This document shows positions 4,926 to 5,801 of a DNA stretch of 5,801 nucleotides, piece by piece (within the stretch, counting starts at the first letter, position 1; each line of letters starts with the position of its first letter). The DNA lies in NCBI GenBank assembly GCA_002919115.1, contig PKER01000075.1, forward strand, positions 1 to 5,801, given 5' to 3'. This DNA comes from a bacterium (GTDB taxonomy: Bacteria > Actinomycetota > Thermoleophilia > Solirubrobacterales > 70-9). Both the position numbers and the translations under genes were made by a program. The notes under the pieces are model-generated. The model did no database searches, was not told where the DNA came from, and worked only from the letters and a program-made list of their open reading frames with translations.

Positions 4926-4987
4926 CCACCCGGGCCGAGCGTGCGAACCGTTGCGGATAGCAACGGGATCGCACGCTCGGCGGGTGG
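4926..4987. terminator. Very long hairpin between convergent genes, probable bidirectional terminator
   Basis: Three nested perfect stems make one structure. The outer stem is 7 bp (4926-4932 with 4981-4987), the middle 12 bp (4935-4946 with 4969-4980) and the inner 7 bp (CCGTTGC 4948-4954 with GCAACGG 4960-4966), around a GGATA loop. In all it has 26 pairs with only small bulges (GG, and A against GA). It sits between the stops at 4910 (+) and 4999 (-). No T-run follows on either strand. Bidirectional termination is the simplest role; a stable small RNA or a dispersed hairpin repeat are alternatives. Confidence 0.65.
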
Positions 4988-4998
4988 GGAGGAGAGGG

Positions 4999-5685
4999 TC
5001 AGCTCTTGCGGCCGTTGCCGTTCCGCACGAGCCCCGCGCCGCCCGTGATCAGGCCGAGGGCGCCCACGACGAGCGCGGCGATCGCGAGGCTCTTCGGCGC
5101 GCTGTCGCTGTCGTCGTCGGCGGCGGCCTCCTCCTCGTGCGAGGCGGGCTCGGCGCCGTGGCCGTCCCCCTCGGCCGCGGTCAGCGTGACGCCCGGGGCG
5201 GGCTCGTCGAGGTCGTGGGCGTCCTCGCCCTCAGCGGGCACCTGGATCCAGTCCGTCCGGCCCTTCTCGCACTTCTGGATGACCGGGAACCAGATGGTCT
5301 CGCCCTCGGCTTCGGGGAGCTTCACCTGCATGCTGAGCACGTCGAGCTCGTGATCGGGGAGCGGCTCGCGCGCCGTCCAGGTCACCTCGCTCACACCCTC
5401 GGTGACCGTCTCGCCGTGCAGCTCGGTGGGCTCCTTCGGGCCCTCCTTCGTGCTCAGCTTCCAGAACGGGTTGCGCTGCGGTGTCACCGAGACGACGTTC
5501 TCCGGGACCTGGACGATGATCTGGGTCGTCGGGGAGCCGTCGCACGCGTGGGGCACCGAGAACTCGAGGCGCGCGTACGAGTCGGTCGGCGCGCTCTCGG
5601 GCGACACGGTGACGTGAGCCAGCGCCGCCGCCGGCAGGGCGAACATCGCCGCGGCGACCGCGAAGAGCAGGGTCTTCAGTCTCAT
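4999..5685 (-). CDS. ycnI: YcnI/DUF1775 copper-binding protein, membrane anchored
   Basis: The protein has 228 residues. Residues 1-23 are a signal peptide ending ALA, so the mature protein begins with His24 (HVTVSPESAP). An N-terminal histidine is the key copper ligand of the YcnI monohistidine brace. The DUF1775 domain spans about 24-150, including EFSVPHACDGSPTT (41-54), PFWKLST (73-79) and IWFPVIQKCEKGRTDWIQVP (131-150). Cys48 and Cys139 probably form a disulphide, and Trp146 is a candidate for the conserved copper-site tryptophan. An acidic, His-containing linker (about 151-197) leads to one membrane helix (199-220) and a basic tail, so the domain faces outside the membrane. The start is supported by AAGGAG (5700-5695) 9 bases upstream. 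YcnI proteins usually neighbour CopC/CopD or PCuAC copper genes; none is in view, though they could lie beyond the right edge. A role in copper delivery or handling outside the membrane is inferred from the family. Confidence 0.92.
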   Translation of the reverse strand: MRLKTLLFAVAAAMFALPAAALAHVTVSPESAPTDSYARLEFSVPHACDGSPTTQIIVQVPENVVSVTPQRNPFWKLSTKEGPKEPTELHGETVTEGVSEVTWTAREPLPDHELDVLSMQVKLPEAEGETIWFPVIQKCEKGRTDWIQVPAEGEDAHDLDEPAPGVTLTAAEGDGHGAEPASHEEEAAADDDSDSAPKSLAIAALVVGALGLITGGAGLVRNGNGRKS

Positions 5686-5708
5686 CGTGTTCTTCTCCTT
5701 GGGTCGAT

Positions 5709-5727
5709 GGCCGCGCCCGGCGCGGCC
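5709..5727 (-). promoter_or_regulatory. Perfect 8-bp hairpin just upstream of the ycnI ribosome binding site
   Basis: GGCCGCGC (5709-5716) and GCGCGGCC (5720-5727) are perfect arms around a 3-base loop, 8 bases before the AAGGAG. If ycnI has its own transcript, this lies in the leader; otherwise it could end an upstream gene. No T-run follows. Confidence 0.45.
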
Positions 5728-5730
5728 CCT

Positions 5731-5753
5731 GTTCGCTTGCGCGGTGTGCGAAC
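5731..5753. repeat. Inverted repeat GTTCGC-N11-GCGAAC upstream of ycnI
   Basis: Perfect 6-bp arms at 5731-5736 and 5748-5753. The 116 bases from 5686 to the window end hold no gene or clear promoter hexamers. They contain this repeat, the hairpin at 5709-5727 and a small inverted repeat CCGCT/AGCGG at about 5762-5773. A role as a ycnI operator is possible but weakly supported. Confidence 0.25.
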
Positions 5754-5801
5754 CGAGGCGGTCCGCTCAAGCGGCCAGGGGCGGGGCGCGGGCGCCGCGC
5801 G

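Noticed and set aside
4941..4950. Decamer GTGCGAACCG shared with 5746-5755 as a functional repeat pair flanking ycnI
   Set aside because: It is only ten bases with no shared flanks; one copy is explained by the hairpin and the other by the inverted repeat at 5731-5753.

Overview
The window is very GC-rich and shows the codon pattern of a high-GC Actinomycetota genome (third positions almost all G or C). A secreted CSLREA/beta-helix protein with an RTX-like tail, apparently leaderless regulator genes and an actinobacterial-type YcnI suggest Thermoleophilia/Solirubrobacterales or a relative. That placement is inference; no rRNA or tRNA is present to confirm it.

Layout. (1) 3-776 (+): class I glutamine amidotransferase of the PuuD/peptidase C26 type, cut by the window edge and preceded in frame by a TPR-like segment. 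(2) 811-1422 (+): LysE/RhtB amino-acid exporter, probably leaderless. (3) 1427-1606 (-): an unrecognised 59-residue gene convergent with the exporter, with its own consensus promoter, 5' UTR hairpin and Shine-Dalgarno. (4) 1656-1739: a compact divergent control region with three helically phased copies of a CCGGTCACG-like element. (5) 1740-2324 (+): ABATE/CGNR zinc-finger regulator starting at a leaderless GTG. (6) 2429-4177 (+): secreted CSLREA beta-helix protein with a choice-of-anchor Q-type region and C-terminal RTX-like glycine/aspartate repeats, followed by a hairpin. (7) 4321-4910 (+): a two-gene operon of a small XRE/Cro regulator and a four-helix membrane protein, overlapping by ATGA. 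Its promoter is embedded in two identical 7-4-7 palindromes. (8) 4926-4987: a very long hairpin between convergent genes. (9) 4999-5685 (-): YcnI/DUF1775 copper-binding membrane-anchored protein.

The genes do not form one pathway. The window is a set of small independent units, two of them built around a local regulator with clear operator-like DNA. The most interesting parts are the divergent CGNR/small-gene control region, the twin palindromes of the XRE/membrane-protein pair, and the TPR-amidotransferase junction. I see no CRISPR, transposase, integrase, tRNA or rRNA. No stretch over 300 bases lacks a gene.
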